A DNA stretch of 64,000 nt, taken from Kordiimonas sp. Lineage in GTDB: Bacteria; Pseudomonadota; Alphaproteobacteria; Sphingomonadales; Emcibacteraceae. The position numbers and the translations under genes are program-made. Shown piece by piece: positions 25,046-36,034 of this stretch. Position 1 is the first letter of the stretch, and each line of letters opens with the position of its first letter. The DNA lies in assembly GCA_002700365.1 (NCBI GenBank), contig PADB01000010.1, positions 1 to 64,000 on the forward strand, written 5' to 3'. The notes beneath the pieces are model-generated. The model did not search any database. It saw only the letters and a program-made list of their open reading frames with translations, and was not told the DNA's origin.

Positions 25046-25930
25046 ATGAAATTTACCGTTCCGGCATTTTTACAGCCACTACATTTTTTGTGGATGGCTG
25101 TTATAAACTTCATGCGCCATGATGGCATGATGATGGCAGGGCATTTGTCATTCCTGACGCTGCTGGCGTTCTTTCCTTTTTTGATTTTTCTTGTGTCTGT
25201 TGCCGGCTTTTTCGGTCAAACAAATGCGGGCACCGAAGCCTTAAACTTCATGTTTGAAAACATGCCGCCTGATGTTGTGAAAGTTCTGCGAAAACCCGTC
25301 GAAAGATTAATCACCAATACCAGCGGTGAAATCATGACCTTCAGTATTCTAGGGTCTATCTGGGTATCGGCAAATGCCATTGAAGCTGGCCGCGTTGTCA
25401 TTGCCCGCGCCTATATGGTAAGCAAAAGAGCCTCTTACTTGCGCCGCCGCGCGGAAAGCTTGGGACTCGTTGTTTTGGCGGCGTCTTCCATTCTGATGGG
25501 AATGTCCATCCTCGTTTTAGGGCCTGTGGCATGGCTCACCGTCACAAAGTTTATCCCCCTGGATGCAGACTGGTCGGCATTATGGCAATGGATCCGCGTT
25601 GGCGTCAGTACGGCTTTGATTCTGGGGGCGGTGTCTTTAATCTATTTCACTCTCAAACCCCGCCATTTAGGCACACGCCCTCCGGTACTTCCGGGGGCTA
25701 TTATCACAATTATGGTCTGGTTCGCCATAGGCAGTCTCTTTTCCGTCTACCTGAAACATTTTGGGAATTACGATGTCACCTATGGCTCATTAGCCGGGGC
25801 CATTATTGCCTTGGTCTTTTTCTACTTTATCAGTGCGGGCTTTATTCTGGGTGCAGAAGTCAACGCCGCCCTTTTCACGCAACAGCGTAAAAAACGCCAA
25901 TCAGATACAGGACACCATCAAGCAGATTGA
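25046..25930 (+). CDS. YihY/BrkB family inner-membrane protein
   Basis: 294 residues with about six membrane helices. The N-terminal 'HDGMMMAGHLSFLTLLAFFPFLIFLVS' and 'NAIEAGRVVIARAY' blocks and the C-terminal 'YGSLAGAIIALVFFYFISAGFILGAEVNA' are characteristic of YihY, formerly misnamed ribonuclease BN. Some members are proposed lipid or solute transporters; the function is not settled. It starts 24 bp after the J protein and is probably cotranscribed. Confidence 0.88.
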   Translation: MKFTVPAFLQPLHFLWMAVINFMRHDGMMMAGHLSFLTLLAFFPFLIFLVSVAGFFGQTNAGTEALNFMFENMPPDVVKVLRKPVERLITNTSGEIMTFSILGSIWVSANAIEAGRVVIARAYMVSKRASYLRRRAESLGLVVLAASSILMGMSILVLGPVAWLTVTKFIPLDADWSALWQWIRVGVSTALILGAVSLIYFTLKPRHLGTRPPVLPGAIITIMVWFAIGSLFSVYLKHFGNYDVTYGSLAGAIIALVFFYFISAGFILGAEVNAALFTQQRKKRQSDTGHHQAD

Positions 25931-26002
25931 TTATTTATATTGATTGTGTAGGATGCGCGGTTTAATTATTACTTATATTTTTTAAGACACAAAGGGATCG
26001 AA

Positions 26003-26812
26003 ATGTCAGTGAATTCAGGTCTTTTGGCGGGTAAAAAGGGCCTCATTATGGGGGTCGCCAATGATCGTTCCATCGCATGGGGGATTGCCCAAAAAGCCTC
26101 TGAGCATGGTGCTGAACTTGCCTTCTCATATCAGGGCGATGCGCTGTATAAGCGTGTCTTGCCGCTGTCAGAAAAAGTCAACTGCACCGCTGTCCTGCCG
26201 TGTGATGTCAGCGACCCTGCCTCTATTGATGCCCTGTTCTCCAGCCTGGAAGAAAAGTGGGGCAAATTGGATTTTGTCGTTCATGCCATTGCCTATTCTG
26301 ACAAACGTGAACTTAAAGGTCGTTACCTCGACACATCGCCAGAAAACTTCAATATGGCGTTGAATATTTCCTGCTATTCTCTCACTGCTATTACGCAACG
26401 CGCAGAAAAACTGATGCCTGATGGCGGCAGCATCCTGACATTGAGTTATTATGGCGCGGAAAAGGTCTTACCCCATTACAACGTTATGGGCATCGCAAAG
26501 GCGGCATTGGAAACCAGTGTTAAGTATCTTGCCCGTGACCTTGGCTCCAAAGGCATACGTGTGAATAGCATCTCTGCTGGCCCGATTAAGACTTTGGCGT
26601 CCTCCGGTATCGGTGATCTACGTTATATCCTGAAATGGACAGAACTAAATGCACCTATGGGACGTAATGTCACCATTGAAGAAGTTGGCAATTCCGCCGT
26701 TTATATGCTGAGCGACCTGTCCGCTGCTGTCACTGGTGAAAATCACCATGTTGATAATGGCTATAATATCATGGGCATGAAACGCGAAGATGCACCGGAT
26801 GTCAGCCCATAG
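26003..26812 (+). CDS. fabI: enoyl-[acyl-carrier-protein] reductase FabI
   Basis: 269 residues. An SDR-like enzyme that reduces trans-2-enoyl-ACP with NADH, the last step of each fatty-acid elongation round. The catalytic Tyr159 and Lys166 lie in 'PHYNVMGIAKA' with the second Tyr149 upstream, the Y-x6-K spacing unique to FabI. 'MGVANDRSIAWGIAQ' (16-30) is the nucleotide site. AAAGGGATCG precedes the ATG, and the 72-bp AT-rich gap upstream probably holds its own promoter. The family is the target of triclosan; resistance cannot be judged here. Confidence 0.96.
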   Translation: MSVNSGLLAGKKGLIMGVANDRSIAWGIAQKASEHGAELAFSYQGDALYKRVLPLSEKVNCTAVLPCDVSDPASIDALFSSLEEKWGKLDFVVHAIAYSDKRELKGRYLDTSPENFNMALNISCYSLTAITQRAEKLMPDGGSILTLSYYGAEKVLPHYNVMGIAKAALETSVKYLARDLGSKGIRVNSISAGPIKTLASSGIGDLRYILKWTELNAPMGRNVTIEEVGNSAVYMLSDLSAAVTGENHHVDNGYNIMGMKREDAPDVSP

Positions 26813-26851
26813 CATCCCTAACCTGCCGCTTTAGCAAGAAAGCGAACAATT

Positions 26852-27925
26852 ATGTCTGATAATAGTTTTGGTCGCCTGTTCAGGGTCACGACTTGGGGAG
26901 AAAGTCACGGTCCCGCTCTTGGCTGTGTTGTGGATGGCATCCCGCCGCGGCTTGGTATTGAAGCAGCAGAAATTCAACATTGGCTCGACCGGCGCAAACC
27001 CGGACAAAGTCGCTTTACAACCCAACGTCAGGAAGCTGATGCTGTCAAAATTCTGTCAGGCGTTTTTGAAGGACAAACAACAGGTACGCCTGTCAGTCTG
27101 ATGATAGAAAATACCGACCAGCGGTCCAAAGACTATGGTGACATCAAAGATAAGTATCGCCCCGGCCATGCCGATTTCACTTATCAAACAAAATACGGCA
27201 TCCGCGATTACCGTGGCGGCGGCAGGTCATCAGCCCGTGAAACGGCGGCACGTGTTGCCGCAGGGGCAATTGCCCGAAAAATATTAGGACCGGATATCAC
27301 TATTCGTGGGGCTATGGTGCAAATTGGCCCCCACGCCATTAATCGCGACCGATGGGACTGGGATGAGGTTGAAAAGAACGCTTTTTGGTGTCCGGATGCC
27401 GATGCGGCCCAAAAGTGGGAAGTCTATCTGGATCAACTGCGTAAAGACGGCAACTCCATAGGGGCGATTGTCGAAATTGTCGCCAGCGGCGTCCCCGCAG
27501 GTCTTGGCGCGCCTATCTATGGCAAACTGGACAGTGATCTGGCACAGGCCATGATGACTATTAATGCTGTAAAAGGCGTAGAAATAGGCGAAGGCATGCA
27601 ATCCGCAGCCCTTACCGGGGAAGAAAATGCTGATGAAATGGTGACCGATAAGAACGGCAATCCCCAGTTTCTCAGTAATCACGCTGGCGGCGTATTAGGT
27701 GGCATTTCCACAGGACAGGATATCGTTGTCAGGTTTGCGGTGAAGCCCACTTCATCTATCCTTAAGACACGCAAAACAGTTGATAAGCACGGAAAAGACA
27801 CAGAAATTATTACCAAAGGCCGTCATGACCCCTGTGTCGGCATTCGCGGTGTCCCCGTGGGGGAAGCCATGATGGCCTGCGTACTGGCTGACCATCTGCT
27901 GCGTCATCGTGCCCAATGCGGATAG
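26852..27925 (+). CDS. aroC: chorismate synthase
   Basis: 357 residues. It makes chorismate from EPSP using reduced FMN. The three signature blocks are present: '[17 protein letters not shown]' near 17-33, '[23 protein letters not shown]' near 120-142 (quoted in parts: [15 protein letters not shown]) and '[17 protein letters not shown]' near the end. It follows fabI by 39 bp on the same strand. Length and frame are normal. Confidence 0.97.
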   Translation: MSDNSFGRLFRVTTWGESHGPALGCVVDGIPPRLGIEAAEIQHWLDRRKPGQSRFTTQRQEADAVKILSGVFEGQTTGTPVSLMIENTDQRSKDYGDIKDKYRPGHADFTYQTKYGIRDYRGGGRSSARETAARVAAGAIARKILGPDITIRGAMVQIGPHAINRDRWDWDEVEKNAFWCPDADAAQKWEVYLDQLRKDGNSIGAIVEIVASGVPAGLGAPIYGKLDSDLAQAMMTINAVKGVEIGEGMQSAALTGEENADEMVTDKNGNPQFLSNHAGGVLGGISTGQDIVVRFAVKPTSSILKTRKTVDKHGKDTEIITKGRHDPCVGIRGVPVGEAMMACVLADHLLRHRAQCG

Positions 27926-28004
27926 ATAAGCACCTTATGACGATCATATAATTTACGACTTTTCCGCACCTTTCCCCATTACGTAGCGTCAGCCTAGAAC
28001 GTTA

Positions 28005-29267
28005 TCAGCGTGCAAATGCGGCGACGAGTTCTACATGGGGAGAGTAAACAAACTGATCGACAACCTGCACTTCACCCAGCACAAATCCACTATCAATTAA
28101 GCTGCGTGCATCACGGGCAAAAGTCGCCGGGTGGCACGACACCATGACCACTTTTGATACATGAGACTGACCGATTTGTTCTATCTGGTCTGCAGCTCCC
28201 GCGCGCGGTGGATCAATCACAACCGCATCATAAGGCGATAATTCTTTTGCCAATAACGGACGGCGAAATAAATCACGTGTTTCTGTCACTACTTCACGCA
28301 GGCCTTTATGCAGGTTGGCTGCACGCTGTAGAGCAGACATCATTTCTGCCTGCCCTTCGACTGCGTACACTCTCGCCTTAGTCGCCAAAGGAAGGCTGAA
28401 AGTGCCACAGCCCGCAAACAAATCAATAACTCTTCCCGCATCTCCAACACCATGGCGCACCGCGGAAACAAGTGCCTCTTCACCGTTTTGCGTTGCCTGT
28501 AGGAAAGCCCCAATCGGTAACGCAACCTTCACACCGCCTAATGTCACAATTGGCTGGCGGGGTTCTGCGATCATTTCGGCAACGGGCCTTTTCATTGTTG
28601 TATCCCGCCGGGAAATACGCGCAAGATCGGCCGTCTGCGCAAAATCAACCAAATCCATCCTCTGGTCCAGGCTAAGCTCACCACGCCCCTCCAGCATCAG
28701 GTCAATCCCTGTATCCGTTTGGGTCATGTGTATGGCAATAGTCTTTTCCCGTGGTGACAGGGTGGTCGCTAAAAAGTCACGTAATGGCGGTAAAAGTGCC
28801 TGTAATGATGGCTCCATGACAGGACACTCCGTGACATCAACAATGCGGTGACGTCCCCGTTCCTGAAAACCCAGCACGACCTCCCCCTTACGCCGTGCCA
28901 AAGCCGATAACCTTACGCGGCGGCGTGTGCCCAGCGGACTGGCCTGCATTGGAAGAAAGGACACATTTTCTATGCCACGGTGCTGCAAGGCTGTCTGCAC
29001 CAGGCCTTGTTTCCATTGCTGATACCATCGAAGCTCAGCATGCTGCAATGCGCAACCACCGCATGCCCCAAAGTGCGCACAAATCGCATCAACGCGATAT
29101 GGCGACGGTGTATCTATGTGGTCTATATAAACGCGCCGCCCGCCTTCATCGGCCACAACATCTAATATGTCACCGGGTAAGCTATAAGGGACATAAACAG
29201 GTTCCCCTTGAAGTGTATAACCCACCCCGTCACCTTGCGCCCCAAGGCTTTCAATCTTGATGGTCAT
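28005..29267 (-). CDS. TrmA/RlmD-type RNA uracil-C5 methyltransferase
   Basis: About 420 residues. A short TRAM-like N-terminus ('[13 protein letters not shown]') precedes an iron-sulfur site (C65, C71, C74 in 'CAHFGACGGC' and a fourth Cys in 'VTECPVM'), then the SAM-binding domain ('VIDLFAGCGTFSLPLA', 'VIDPPRAGA') and the C-terminal catalytic Cys in 'MVSCHPATFARD'. It methylates uridine in rRNA or tRNA; RlmD (23S U1939) is the likeliest equivalent, but the site is not certain. I use the ATG at 29267. The gene overlaps the 3' end of tlyA by 17-23 bases. Confidence 0.9.
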   Translation of the reverse strand: MTIKIESLGAQGDGVGYTLQGEPVYVPYSLPGDILDVVADEGGRRVYIDHIDTPSPYRVDAICAHFGACGGCALQHAELRWYQQWKQGLVQTALQHRGIENVSFLPMQASPLGTRRRVRLSALARRKGEVVLGFQERGRHRIVDVTECPVMEPSLQALLPPLRDFLATTLSPREKTIAIHMTQTDTGIDLMLEGRGELSLDQRMDLVDFAQTADLARISRRDTTMKRPVAEMIAEPRQPIVTLGGVKVALPIGAFLQATQNGEEALVSAVRHGVGDAGRVIDLFAGCGTFSLPLATKARVYAVEGQAEMMSALQRAANLHKGLREVVTETRDLFRRPLLAKELSPYDAVVIDPPRAGAADQIEQIGQSHVSKVVMVSCHPATFARDARSLIDSGFVLGEVQVVDQFVYSPHVELVAAFAR

Positions 29268-30036
29268 CTGCACCTGGTTTTTCTGGTGTATCGTTAAACT
29301 GTGCGCCGATCAGAAATTCAACATTTCCTTCCGGCCCCTTAATCGGACTGGTCGTGATACCCGCCACCTGCCAGCCCGGCTGTGCCGACAGCCAGGCGTG
29401 AATGTCATCACACACCTCACGATGTAATTCAGGATCGCGTACCACACCGCCTTTACCTACTCGCCCCTTTCCCACTTCAAACTGCGGTTTAATAAGGGCG
29501 ATCATTTTAGCCCCTGAACAGGCAAGGTTCATCGTGGCGGGCAATACCGTTTTCAAGCTGATAAAACTCGCATCACAAACGATAAAATCAATCGGGTCCG
29601 GAATTTCCGCCTGCGTTAAATAACGGGCATTCGTTTTTTCCAGCACCACGACATCATCATGTTGACGTAATTTCCATGCTAACTGGCCATGTCCGACGTC
29701 CACGGCATACACTTTTGCCGCCCCATGATGTAAACAGACATCCGTAAAACCTCCTGTGGATGCCCCAACATCCACGACAATTTTCCCTGACATTGACCAC
29801 TTAAATTCCTTCAGCCCGTGATCCAGTTTAAGCCCACCCCGGCTTACCCAGGGATGCTCCTTACTGCGAACGCTAAGGGGGGCATCAACGGCAATTTGCG
29901 TGCCCGCTTTTTGCAGCTTTGTCTCGCCACTATACACGGCCCCAGCCATGACATACGCTTGGGCACGACTGCGACTTTCTGCCAAGCCACGATCGACCAA
30001 CAATTGATCCAGGCGTTGTTTTTCCTTAGCCACCAT
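29251..30036 (-). CDS. tlyA: TlyA-family rRNA 2'-O-methyltransferase
   Basis: 261 residues from [12 protein letters not shown]; the frame runs 19 codons further into dxs. An N-terminal S4 RNA-binding domain ('[19 protein letters not shown]') is followed by an FtsJ-like methyltransferase domain ('[26 protein letters not shown]', quoted only in part as [12 protein letters not shown]). TlyA proteins methylate the 2'-OH of cytidines in 16S and 23S rRNA. The start overlaps the end of dxs by 11 bases, so translation is probably coupled. Confidence 0.92.
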   Translation of the reverse strand: MVAKEKQRLDQLLVDRGLAESRSRAQAYVMAGAVYSGETKLQKAGTQIAVDAPLSVRSKEHPWVSRGGLKLDHGLKEFKWSMSGKIVVDVGASTGGFTDVCLHHGAAKVYAVDVGHGQLAWKLRQHDDVVVLEKTNARYLTQAEIPDPIDFIVCDASFISLKTVLPATMNLACSGAKMIALIKPQFEVGKGRVGKGGVVRDPELHREVCDDIHAWLSAQPGWQVAGITTSPIKGPEGNVEFLIGAQFNDTPEKPGADDHQD

Positions 30037-31951
30037 AACCCATATCACGTAACAGGTCATTGCGGCGCAAAGAAGATAACACCTGCGCCACAATATCCCT
30101 CGCCGTCAGATGGGCTTGTTCGTACATTTTCGCGGGGCTGTCATGATCGATAAACACATCTGGCAACGCCATTGTTCTGACCTTCAGACCACCATCCAAC
30201 AAACCTTCATTACTGACATAATCCAGAACATGGCTTCCAAAACCGCCAATCGCCCCTTCTTCGATCGTCAGCAGCAGTTCATGGTTTAGCGCTAAATCAC
30301 GGATCAGCTCTTCATCCAGCGGCTTAACAAACCGCGCATCTGCAACCGTAACGGATAAACCGCGGCCCTTTAATTCCGCCGCCGCCATCAGGGCCTCTTC
30401 CAGGCGTGTGCCCAACGATAAAATGGCAACCTGATCCCCTTGCTGGAGAACACGCCCTTTACCAATATCCAGGATATCACCTGTCGTGGGCAGATCGACA
30501 CCGACGCCTTCCCCGCGTGGGAAACGTATGGCGGACGGGGCATCATCAATCGCTGCGGCTGTGGCCACCATATGCTTCAATTCGGCTTCATCCGCAGGTG
30601 CCATCATTACCATTCCCGGCAAGGAGGCCATAAAGGTTATATCAAATGCCCCGGCATGTGTGGGGCCATCGGCCCCGACCAGCCCGGCCCGATCAATTGC
30701 AAAGCGAACAGGTAACTTTTGAATCGCGACATCATGCACAACTTGATCGTACCCTCGCTGCAGAAAAGTTGAATAAATAGCCGCAAACGGCTTAAAGCCT
30801 TCGGCTGCAAGACCCGCCGCAAATGTTACCGCATGCTGTTCTGCAATGCCTACGTCAAATGTGCGCTTTGGAAATTCTTTCTGGAATTTATCCAAACCCG
30901 TGCCCGATGGCATTGCCGCTGTAATCGCAACGATAGACTCATCCTTATGCGCCTCTTCTATCAACGCATCGGCAAACACGCTTGTATAACTGGGTGCTTT
31001 GGGCTTTGGTTTTGATTGCGCCCCCGTCACAACATTAAACTTGGACACCCCATGATATTTATCCGCAGCCTGTTCCGCCGGCGGGTAGCCATGGCCCTTC
31101 TGTGTCACGATATGTAATAAGACCGGCCCATCATCCGCATCGCGAATATTTTCCAGAACCGGCAATAAATGGTTTAAATCATGGCCATCAATCGGGCCTA
31201 CATAGTAAAAACCCAACTCTTCGAACAAGGTGCCACCAGTCGCCATCCCGCGCGCATATTCTTCGGCTTTTTTAGCCGTGCGGCTGATGGTATTAGGCAT
31301 CCGGCGCACAATTTGTTTGGCAACATCACGTAACCCCAAATAAGACCGTGATGATAATAACCGTGCCAGATAAGCACTCATCGCCCCCACTGGCGGCGCA
31401 ATAGACATATCATTATCGTTCAACACGACAAGCAAACGTGAATCCAGTGCGCCCGCATTGTTCATCGCTTCATAGGCCATCCCGGCACTCATGGCACCAT
31501 CACCGATAACCGCTATTGCCTTTTCATCCGTTCCCCGCAAATCCCGGGCGACTGCCATGCCCAGTGCCGAAGAGATGGATGTTGAACTATGCCCTGCACC
31601 GAAAGGGTCATATTCACTTTCTGCCCGTTTTGTAAACCCGGACAGGCCGTTACCCTGCCGCAAACTCCGCATACGATCGCGACGTCCTGTGAGTATTTTG
31701 TGCGGGTAACATTGATGTCCCACATCCCAGATAATTTTATCTTTTGGCGTGTTAAAAACGTAGTGCAGTGCCACTGTCAACTCAACAACACCTAGCCCGG
31801 CGCCTAAATGTCCGCCGGTAACTGAAACAGCATCTATCATTTCCGCACGCAGTTCATCCGCCAATTGTGGCAGTTGATCCGGGCTTAATCCCCTCAGGTC
31901 AGCGGGATATTCCACCTGATCCAACAACGGGGTTTCAAGTCGTTTTGACAC
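30026..31951 (-). CDS. dxs: 1-deoxy-D-xylulose-5-phosphate synthase
   Basis: 641 residues, full length. This thiamine-diphosphate enzyme joins pyruvate and glyceraldehyde 3-phosphate in the first step of the MEP pathway to isoprenoids. The cofactor motif '[20 protein letters not shown]' lies near 150-170, the catalytic Glu in '[15 protein letters not shown]' near 370, and the '[18 protein letters not shown]' block follows. It is next to ispA, so the same operon encodes entry to and elongation in the isoprenoid pathway. Confidence 0.97.
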   Translation of the reverse strand: MSKRLETPLLDQVEYPADLRGLSPDQLPQLADELRAEMIDAVSVTGGHLGAGLGVVELTVALHYVFNTPKDKIIWDVGHQCYPHKILTGRRDRMRSLRQGNGLSGFTKRAESEYDPFGAGHSSTSISSALGMAVARDLRGTDEKAIAVIGDGAMSAGMAYEAMNNAGALDSRLLVVLNDNDMSIAPPVGAMSAYLARLLSSRSYLGLRDVAKQIVRRMPNTISRTAKKAEEYARGMATGGTLFEELGFYYVGPIDGHDLNHLLPVLENIRDADDGPVLLHIVTQKGHGYPPAEQAADKYHGVSKFNVVTGAQSKPKPKAPSYTSVFADALIEEAHKDESIVAITAAMPSGTGLDKFQKEFPKRTFDVGIAEQHAVTFAAGLAAEGFKPFAAIYSTFLQRGYDQVVHDVAIQKLPVRFAIDRAGLVGADGPTHAGAFDITFMASLPGMVMMAPADEAELKHMVATAAAIDDAPSAIRFPRGEGVGVDLPTTGDILDIGKGRVLQQGDQVAILSLGTRLEEALMAAAELKGRGLSVTVADARFVKPLDEELIRDLALNHELLLTIEEGAIGGFGSHVLDYVSNEGLLDGGLKVRTMALPDVFIDHDSPAKMYEQAHLTARDIVAQVLSSLRRNDLLRDMGYGG

Positions 31952-31982
31952 GTCTGTATTTACTCCACAGAGGCTATTCGTT

Positions 31983-32906
31983 TTAATGGGCGCGCGTTAT
32001 AACAAATTGTAGTACAGCACGCAAAATATCGGCCTGATCATCAAAAATATCCAGATGTTTTTCAGCCTGTTCTATTAACATATCGGTTTGCAGGCGGGCT
32101 CTTTCCACTCCTAACAAAGAGACGAGTGTTGCTTTACCCGCCACAGCATCCCGTCCGGCCGTCTTACCCAACGCGGCACTGTCCCCTTCCACATCCAATA
32201 AATCATCGACAATTTGAAACGCCAAACCTAAATCATGGGCATAACCATGTAACGCCTGACGGCTAACATCGGCAGCCTTTCCCATAATCGCTCCAGCCTC
32301 AGCCGAAAAGGCGATTAACGCCCCCGTCTTAAGACGTTGCAGGCGAATTATCTCACCTTCATTTAAGCTACGCTCTTCCGCCAACAGATCAATCATCTGC
32401 CCACCGACCATACCCTGTGCCCCCAACGCACGCGATAGGGACGCCATCAGTTCACAGCGCACCTTCGGGTCTGCGTGTGTCTCGGGGGAGGCCAGAATTT
32501 CAAAACACAGCGTTAGCAACGCATCGCCCGCAAGCACCGCTGTCGCTTCATCAAACTTTTTATGCAGGCTGGGCTTCCCTCTACGCAAATCTGCATCATC
32601 CATACAGGGAAGATCATCATGAACCAAAGAATAAGTATGGGCGCATTCCACCGCAGCAGCCACCCGCAGGGCAAAATCACGATCCACGCCAAAAAGGGAT
32701 GCGCTGCATAACACCAAGAAAGGACGTATACGCTTGCCCCCCGCCATTAAGGCATAACGCATGGCGGCCATCACCTGCTCTTCCATACCATCCGCCTGCG
32801 GCATAAGACGCAATAAAGCCCCTTCAATATCTTCGGCCGCAGCCAACATGTGCTGTTTTGCATATTCGGCCTGTTCTGCCGCGGAAAGGGTCAATATCTT
32901 ATTCAT
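31983..32906 (-). CDS. ispA: farnesyl diphosphate synthase
   Basis: 307 residues. The first aspartate-rich motif is DDLPCMD (97-103), with the two-residue insertion of bacterial short-chain synthases, and the second is DDLLD in '[13 protein letters not shown]'. It condenses IPP with DMAPP and GPP to farnesyl diphosphate. It lies between dxs (31 bp) and xseB (43 bp) in the widespread proteobacterial order. GPP or GGPP as the product cannot be excluded by eye. Confidence 0.95.
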   Translation of the reverse strand: MNKILTLSAAEQAEYAKQHMLAAAEDIEGALLRLMPQADGMEEQVMAAMRYALMAGGKRIRPFLVLCSASLFGVDRDFALRVAAAVECAHTYSLVHDDLPCMDDADLRRGKPSLHKKFDEATAVLAGDALLTLCFEILASPETHADPKVRCELMASLSRALGAQGMVGGQMIDLLAEERSLNEGEIIRLQRLKTGALIAFSAEAGAIMGKAADVSRQALHGYAHDLGLAFQIVDDLLDVEGDSAALGKTAGRDAVAGKATLVSLLGVERARLQTDMLIEQAEKHLDIFDDQADILRAVLQFVITRAH

Positions 32907-32949
32907 TTATTTTTATTCAAACGCCAAATACAAAAAGTTTCAAAATACA

Positions 32950-33213
32950 CTAGGACACGTCAAGAGGTTGTGTCGACACACCACCATCTTCGTCTAATGT
33001 GATTTTTTCGATTTTTTCACGAGCGGCTTGTAATTTGCTCTCACAATGTTTTTTCAGCAAAGTACCCTGACTGTATATATCAATAGACTCTTCCAGGGAC
33101 ACATCGCCGCCTTCCAGCTTCTCAACAATATCATCCAGTCGTTCGAGTGCCTCTTCAAAGCTAAGCTGAGCAATTTCTGCCATCAGCTCTGTATCCTGTT
33201 TTTCGTCCGCCAT
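32950..33213 (-). CDS. xseB: exodeoxyribonuclease VII small subunit
   Basis: 87 residues. The core 'SFEEALERLDDIVEKLEGGDVSLEESIDIYSQGTLL' (quoted in parts: EEALERLDDIVEKLEGG, LEESIDIY) is the defining coiled-coil of XseB, which binds XseA and helps it degrade single-stranded DNA. The acidic N-terminal tail and the DVS end are normal. It opens the xseB-ispA-dxs-tlyA run. xseA is not in the window. Confidence 0.95.
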   Translation of the reverse strand: MADEKQDTELMAEIAQLSFEEALERLDDIVEKLEGGDVSLEESIDIYSQGTLLKKHCESKLQAAREKIEKITLDEDGGVSTQPLDVS

Positions 33214-33281
33214 TGCAAAGGTTCCTCTTACATAACGTTTGTACTATGGACTGACTACCTACCCCATTGCCAGTGCTTTTT

Positions 33282-34208
33282 CTACCCCTGCATCAGGGCT
33301 TTTACATGGCTTCCTACACTCTGACCCAGCACAGAAAGGTTATACCCCCCTTCCAATACAGAAATCACGCGACCCTCACACAAATCGCGGGCGTGTGTCA
33401 CAATATCAGTGGTGATCTGACCATAATCATCCTCCTGAACATTCAGACCCGCCAAAGGGTCCAATGCATGGGCATCAAAACCCGCAGAAATAAAAACGAA
33501 ATCAGGTTTGAATTCCCTTAAGGCTGGCAAAATAACATCTCGATAGGCATCTTGAAACTCGCGGCTACTTGCGCCCCCTGCCAATGGCACATTCACTAAA
33601 GTCCCCGCCGCCCGATCATGTGCACCGCCAGTGCCAGGATACAGTGGCGACTGGTGACTGGAACCATAAAACAAATCCGGGTCCTTGACGCAGACTGCCT
33701 GGCTTCCATTACCGTGATGCACATCAAAGTCGAGGATTGCTGGACGCTGACACCCATATTTTTCCCGTGCATACAAGGCTGCAATGGCAATGTTGTTAAA
33801 CAGACAAAACCCCATGGGTCGTGCCGGCTCCGCATGATGTCCCGGTGGCCGGGTCGCACAGAAGGCATTATCGGCCTTTCCTGTCATGACCAAATCCACA
33901 GCCAAACAAGCCGCCCCCACAGCCAGCAAAGCAGCGCGAAGTGTTCCCGATGACATCACGGTGTCCCCATCCAGGGAAAAATTTCCTTGCCCCGGAGCAT
34001 TCTGGACTATGTAATCGTAATGATTTTGGTCGTGAGCCCGCAAAATATCTTCTTTTTGTCCTAACCGCGCCTCATGCCAGTGTAAGTCGGCATATTCCTC
34101 ACGATGCAATTCTTTAAGCACGGCCTCTAACCGCCCGGGGCATTCAGGATGGTATGCGCCCGGTTCATGAGCCAGACAATCATCATGGCTAATAATGGCC
34201 GTTGTCAT
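33282..34208 (-). CDS. histone deacetylase-like amidohydrolase
   Basis: 308 residues of the arginase/deacetylase fold. Catalytic His pair and metal ligands are in 'RPPGHHAEPARPMGFCLFNN' and 'DFDVHHGNGSQ'; the second metal Asp lies in 'SAGFDAHALDPL' and the closing Tyr/Gly in 'VLEGGYNL'. Bacterial members remove acetyl groups from polyamines or proteins, or act on other amides; the substrate cannot be told. It lies 68 bp upstream of xseB, a linkage seen in many alphaproteobacteria, although no functional link is known. Confidence 0.92.
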   Translation of the reverse strand: MTTAIISHDDCLAHEPGAYHPECPGRLEAVLKELHREEYADLHWHEARLGQKEDILRAHDQNHYDYIVQNAPGQGNFSLDGDTVMSSGTLRAALLAVGAACLAVDLVMTGKADNAFCATRPPGHHAEPARPMGFCLFNNIAIAALYAREKYGCQRPAILDFDVHHGNGSQAVCVKDPDLFYGSSHQSPLYPGTGGAHDRAAGTLVNVPLAGGASSREFQDAYRDVILPALREFKPDFVFISAGFDAHALDPLAGLNVQEDDYGQITTDIVTHARDLCEGRVISVLEGGYNLSVLGQSVGSHVKALMQG

Positions 34209-34268
34209 GACAGAAGTAATACCTTTTTATATGCGAAAATAATGGGGCCTTAAAACAGAAAGACATTA

Positions 34269-35966
34269 TCACTTTGATCTTGCCTGTGCAGTAGATTTCG
34301 CCTTTTCTTCTGCTACTAATTCTTTCTTCGATAATTTTCCAATCATCGTTTTGGGCAGGTCATCGCGAAATTCTATTTGGGCCGGACGTTCATGTTTACC
34401 TAATTTGTCTTTAAGAAACATTTGTAATTCTTCTGGGGTAAGATTTTCATCCGGATGCTTCAGACTGACAAACGCCTTTGGTACTTCACCCAGATAATCA
34501 TCCGGAATGCCGATCACCGTGACCTCATGCACCGCAGGGTGCTGATATATAGCCTCTTCAATCATGCGCGGAAAAACGTTAAATCCCCCCACCAGAATTA
34601 AATCTTTGGATCGGTCGATGATGAACGTATATCCCTCTTCATCCATATAACCGATATCCCCCGTACGCAGACGGCCTGACTGCAATACGTCTTCTGTTGC
34701 TTCCGGTCTTTGCCAGTAACCGGCCATAACCTGCGGGCCTTCCACACAGATTTCCCCCTTTTCACCCTGTGCCAGAACCTGCTCGGGATTATCTGGGTTT
34801 GTAATCAAAATTTTTGTTGCTGGTAACGGTAATCCAATGGTACCAGCGCGCCCTGCCCCCCCCATCGGATTAGCACTGACCACAGGCGACGCCTCCGTCA
34901 GGCCGTAACCTTCCAACAACTGCCCACCAAAAGTCTCTTCAAATTTTTTCTTTAATTCCTGGGAAAGAGGCGCACCGCCAGATAAACATATTTTCAAACG
35001 ATCCAAACCCGCTTTTTTGGCGCGGGCATCGCCTAATAAAGCCGTATACATGGTTGGCACTCCAGCCATCAATGTCGGACGACGTCGACGGATCAACTTC
35101 AAAGCTTCTTTAATGTCAAATTTAGGCAACATGGCCATTTCCGCACCCGTCACAATGGATAATGTCATAATGGCTGTCATGGCAAATACATGAAAAAAGG
35201 GCAGAAAAGCTGCCGCGACCTCCTGCCCGTCATTCATCTCTGGAAACCAGTCTCTGGATTGCAGGGTATTTATATAGATGTTTGCATGGGTCAGCATCGC
35301 CCCCTTCGGCACCCCGGTTGTCCCCCCTGTGTACTGTAAAACCGCCACATCTTCTTCCGGATTTATCGTCACAGGACGACAGACACCATCATTCTTTAAT
35401 AACGTACGATAATCGTGGATATGTGCATCTTTCCAATCAACCACAGCCATCGTGCGTCGTTTAAATATGCGATACAGTAATCCTTTCGGAAACGGCAACG
35501 CATCATCCAGTCGCCCCACCACTAAATGTTTCAGCCGACTTTCCTGGTAGACTTTATGTATGGTCGGGAACAAAGCCTCCAGTGACAATGTCACCATGAT
35601 ATCCGTTTCAGAATCTTCAACCTGCTGAAGCAATTCAGGCTCCGCGTAAAGTGGACTGTAATTGACCACAGTCCCCCCTGCTTTCAAAATCGCAAAATAA
35701 GACACGACGAATTGCGGACAATTAGGCAAAAACAACCCTACCTTGACACCCTTTCTTACGCCTATTGCCTGCAGTCCCTTTGCCAGCTTATGCACTTCAT
35801 GATCTAAAGCCCCATAGGTCATGCGAAAACCGAAAAAGTCTATACAGGGGCGGTTATGAAAACGCGCCACTGCTTTTTCCAACATAGTCGGCAATGATTG
35901 GGCATGGTAATTCTTATGCCAGTCAATACCGGCCGGGTAGCTATGCAACCATGGATATTCCGCCAT
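34269..35966 (-). CDS. fadD: long-chain acyl-CoA synthetase
   Basis: 565-residue adenylate-forming enzyme. The P-loop 'YTGGTTGVPKGAMLTH' lies near 210-226, the second motif 'EGYGLTEASPVV' near 350, 'TGDIGYMDEEGYTFIIDRSKD' (A8 region; read as TGDIGYMDEEGY and DRSKD) near 430-450, and the catalytic Lys in 'KTMIGKLSKKEL' near the end. It activates fatty acids to acyl-CoA at the inner face of the membrane. The neighbouring acyl-CoA dehydrogenase on the same strand fits use in beta-oxidation. Confidence 0.92.
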   Translation of the reverse strand: MAEYPWLHSYPAGIDWHKNYHAQSLPTMLEKAVARFHNRPCIDFFGFRMTYGALDHEVHKLAKGLQAIGVRKGVKVGLFLPNCPQFVVSYFAILKAGGTVVNYSPLYAEPELLQQVEDSETDIMVTLSLEALFPTIHKVYQESRLKHLVVGRLDDALPFPKGLLYRIFKRRTMAVVDWKDAHIHDYRTLLKNDGVCRPVTINPEEDVAVLQYTGGTTGVPKGAMLTHANIYINTLQSRDWFPEMNDGQEVAAAFLPFFHVFAMTAIMTLSIVTGAEMAMLPKFDIKEALKLIRRRRPTLMAGVPTMYTALLGDARAKKAGLDRLKICLSGGAPLSQELKKKFEETFGGQLLEGYGLTEASPVVSANPMGGAGRAGTIGLPLPATKILITNPDNPEQVLAQGEKGEICVEGPQVMAGYWQRPEATEDVLQSGRLRTGDIGYMDEEGYTFIIDRSKDLILVGGFNVFPRMIEEAIYQHPAVHEVTVIGIPDDYLGEVPKAFVSLKHPDENLTPEELQMFLKDKLGKHERPAQIEFRDDLPKTMIGKLSKKELVAEEKAKSTAQARSK

Positions 35967-36034
35967 TAAGCGATCCCCATATTTTTCTAATTATTACAAT
36001 AGCATATCATGATAACTTTATCTTATAGAAACGA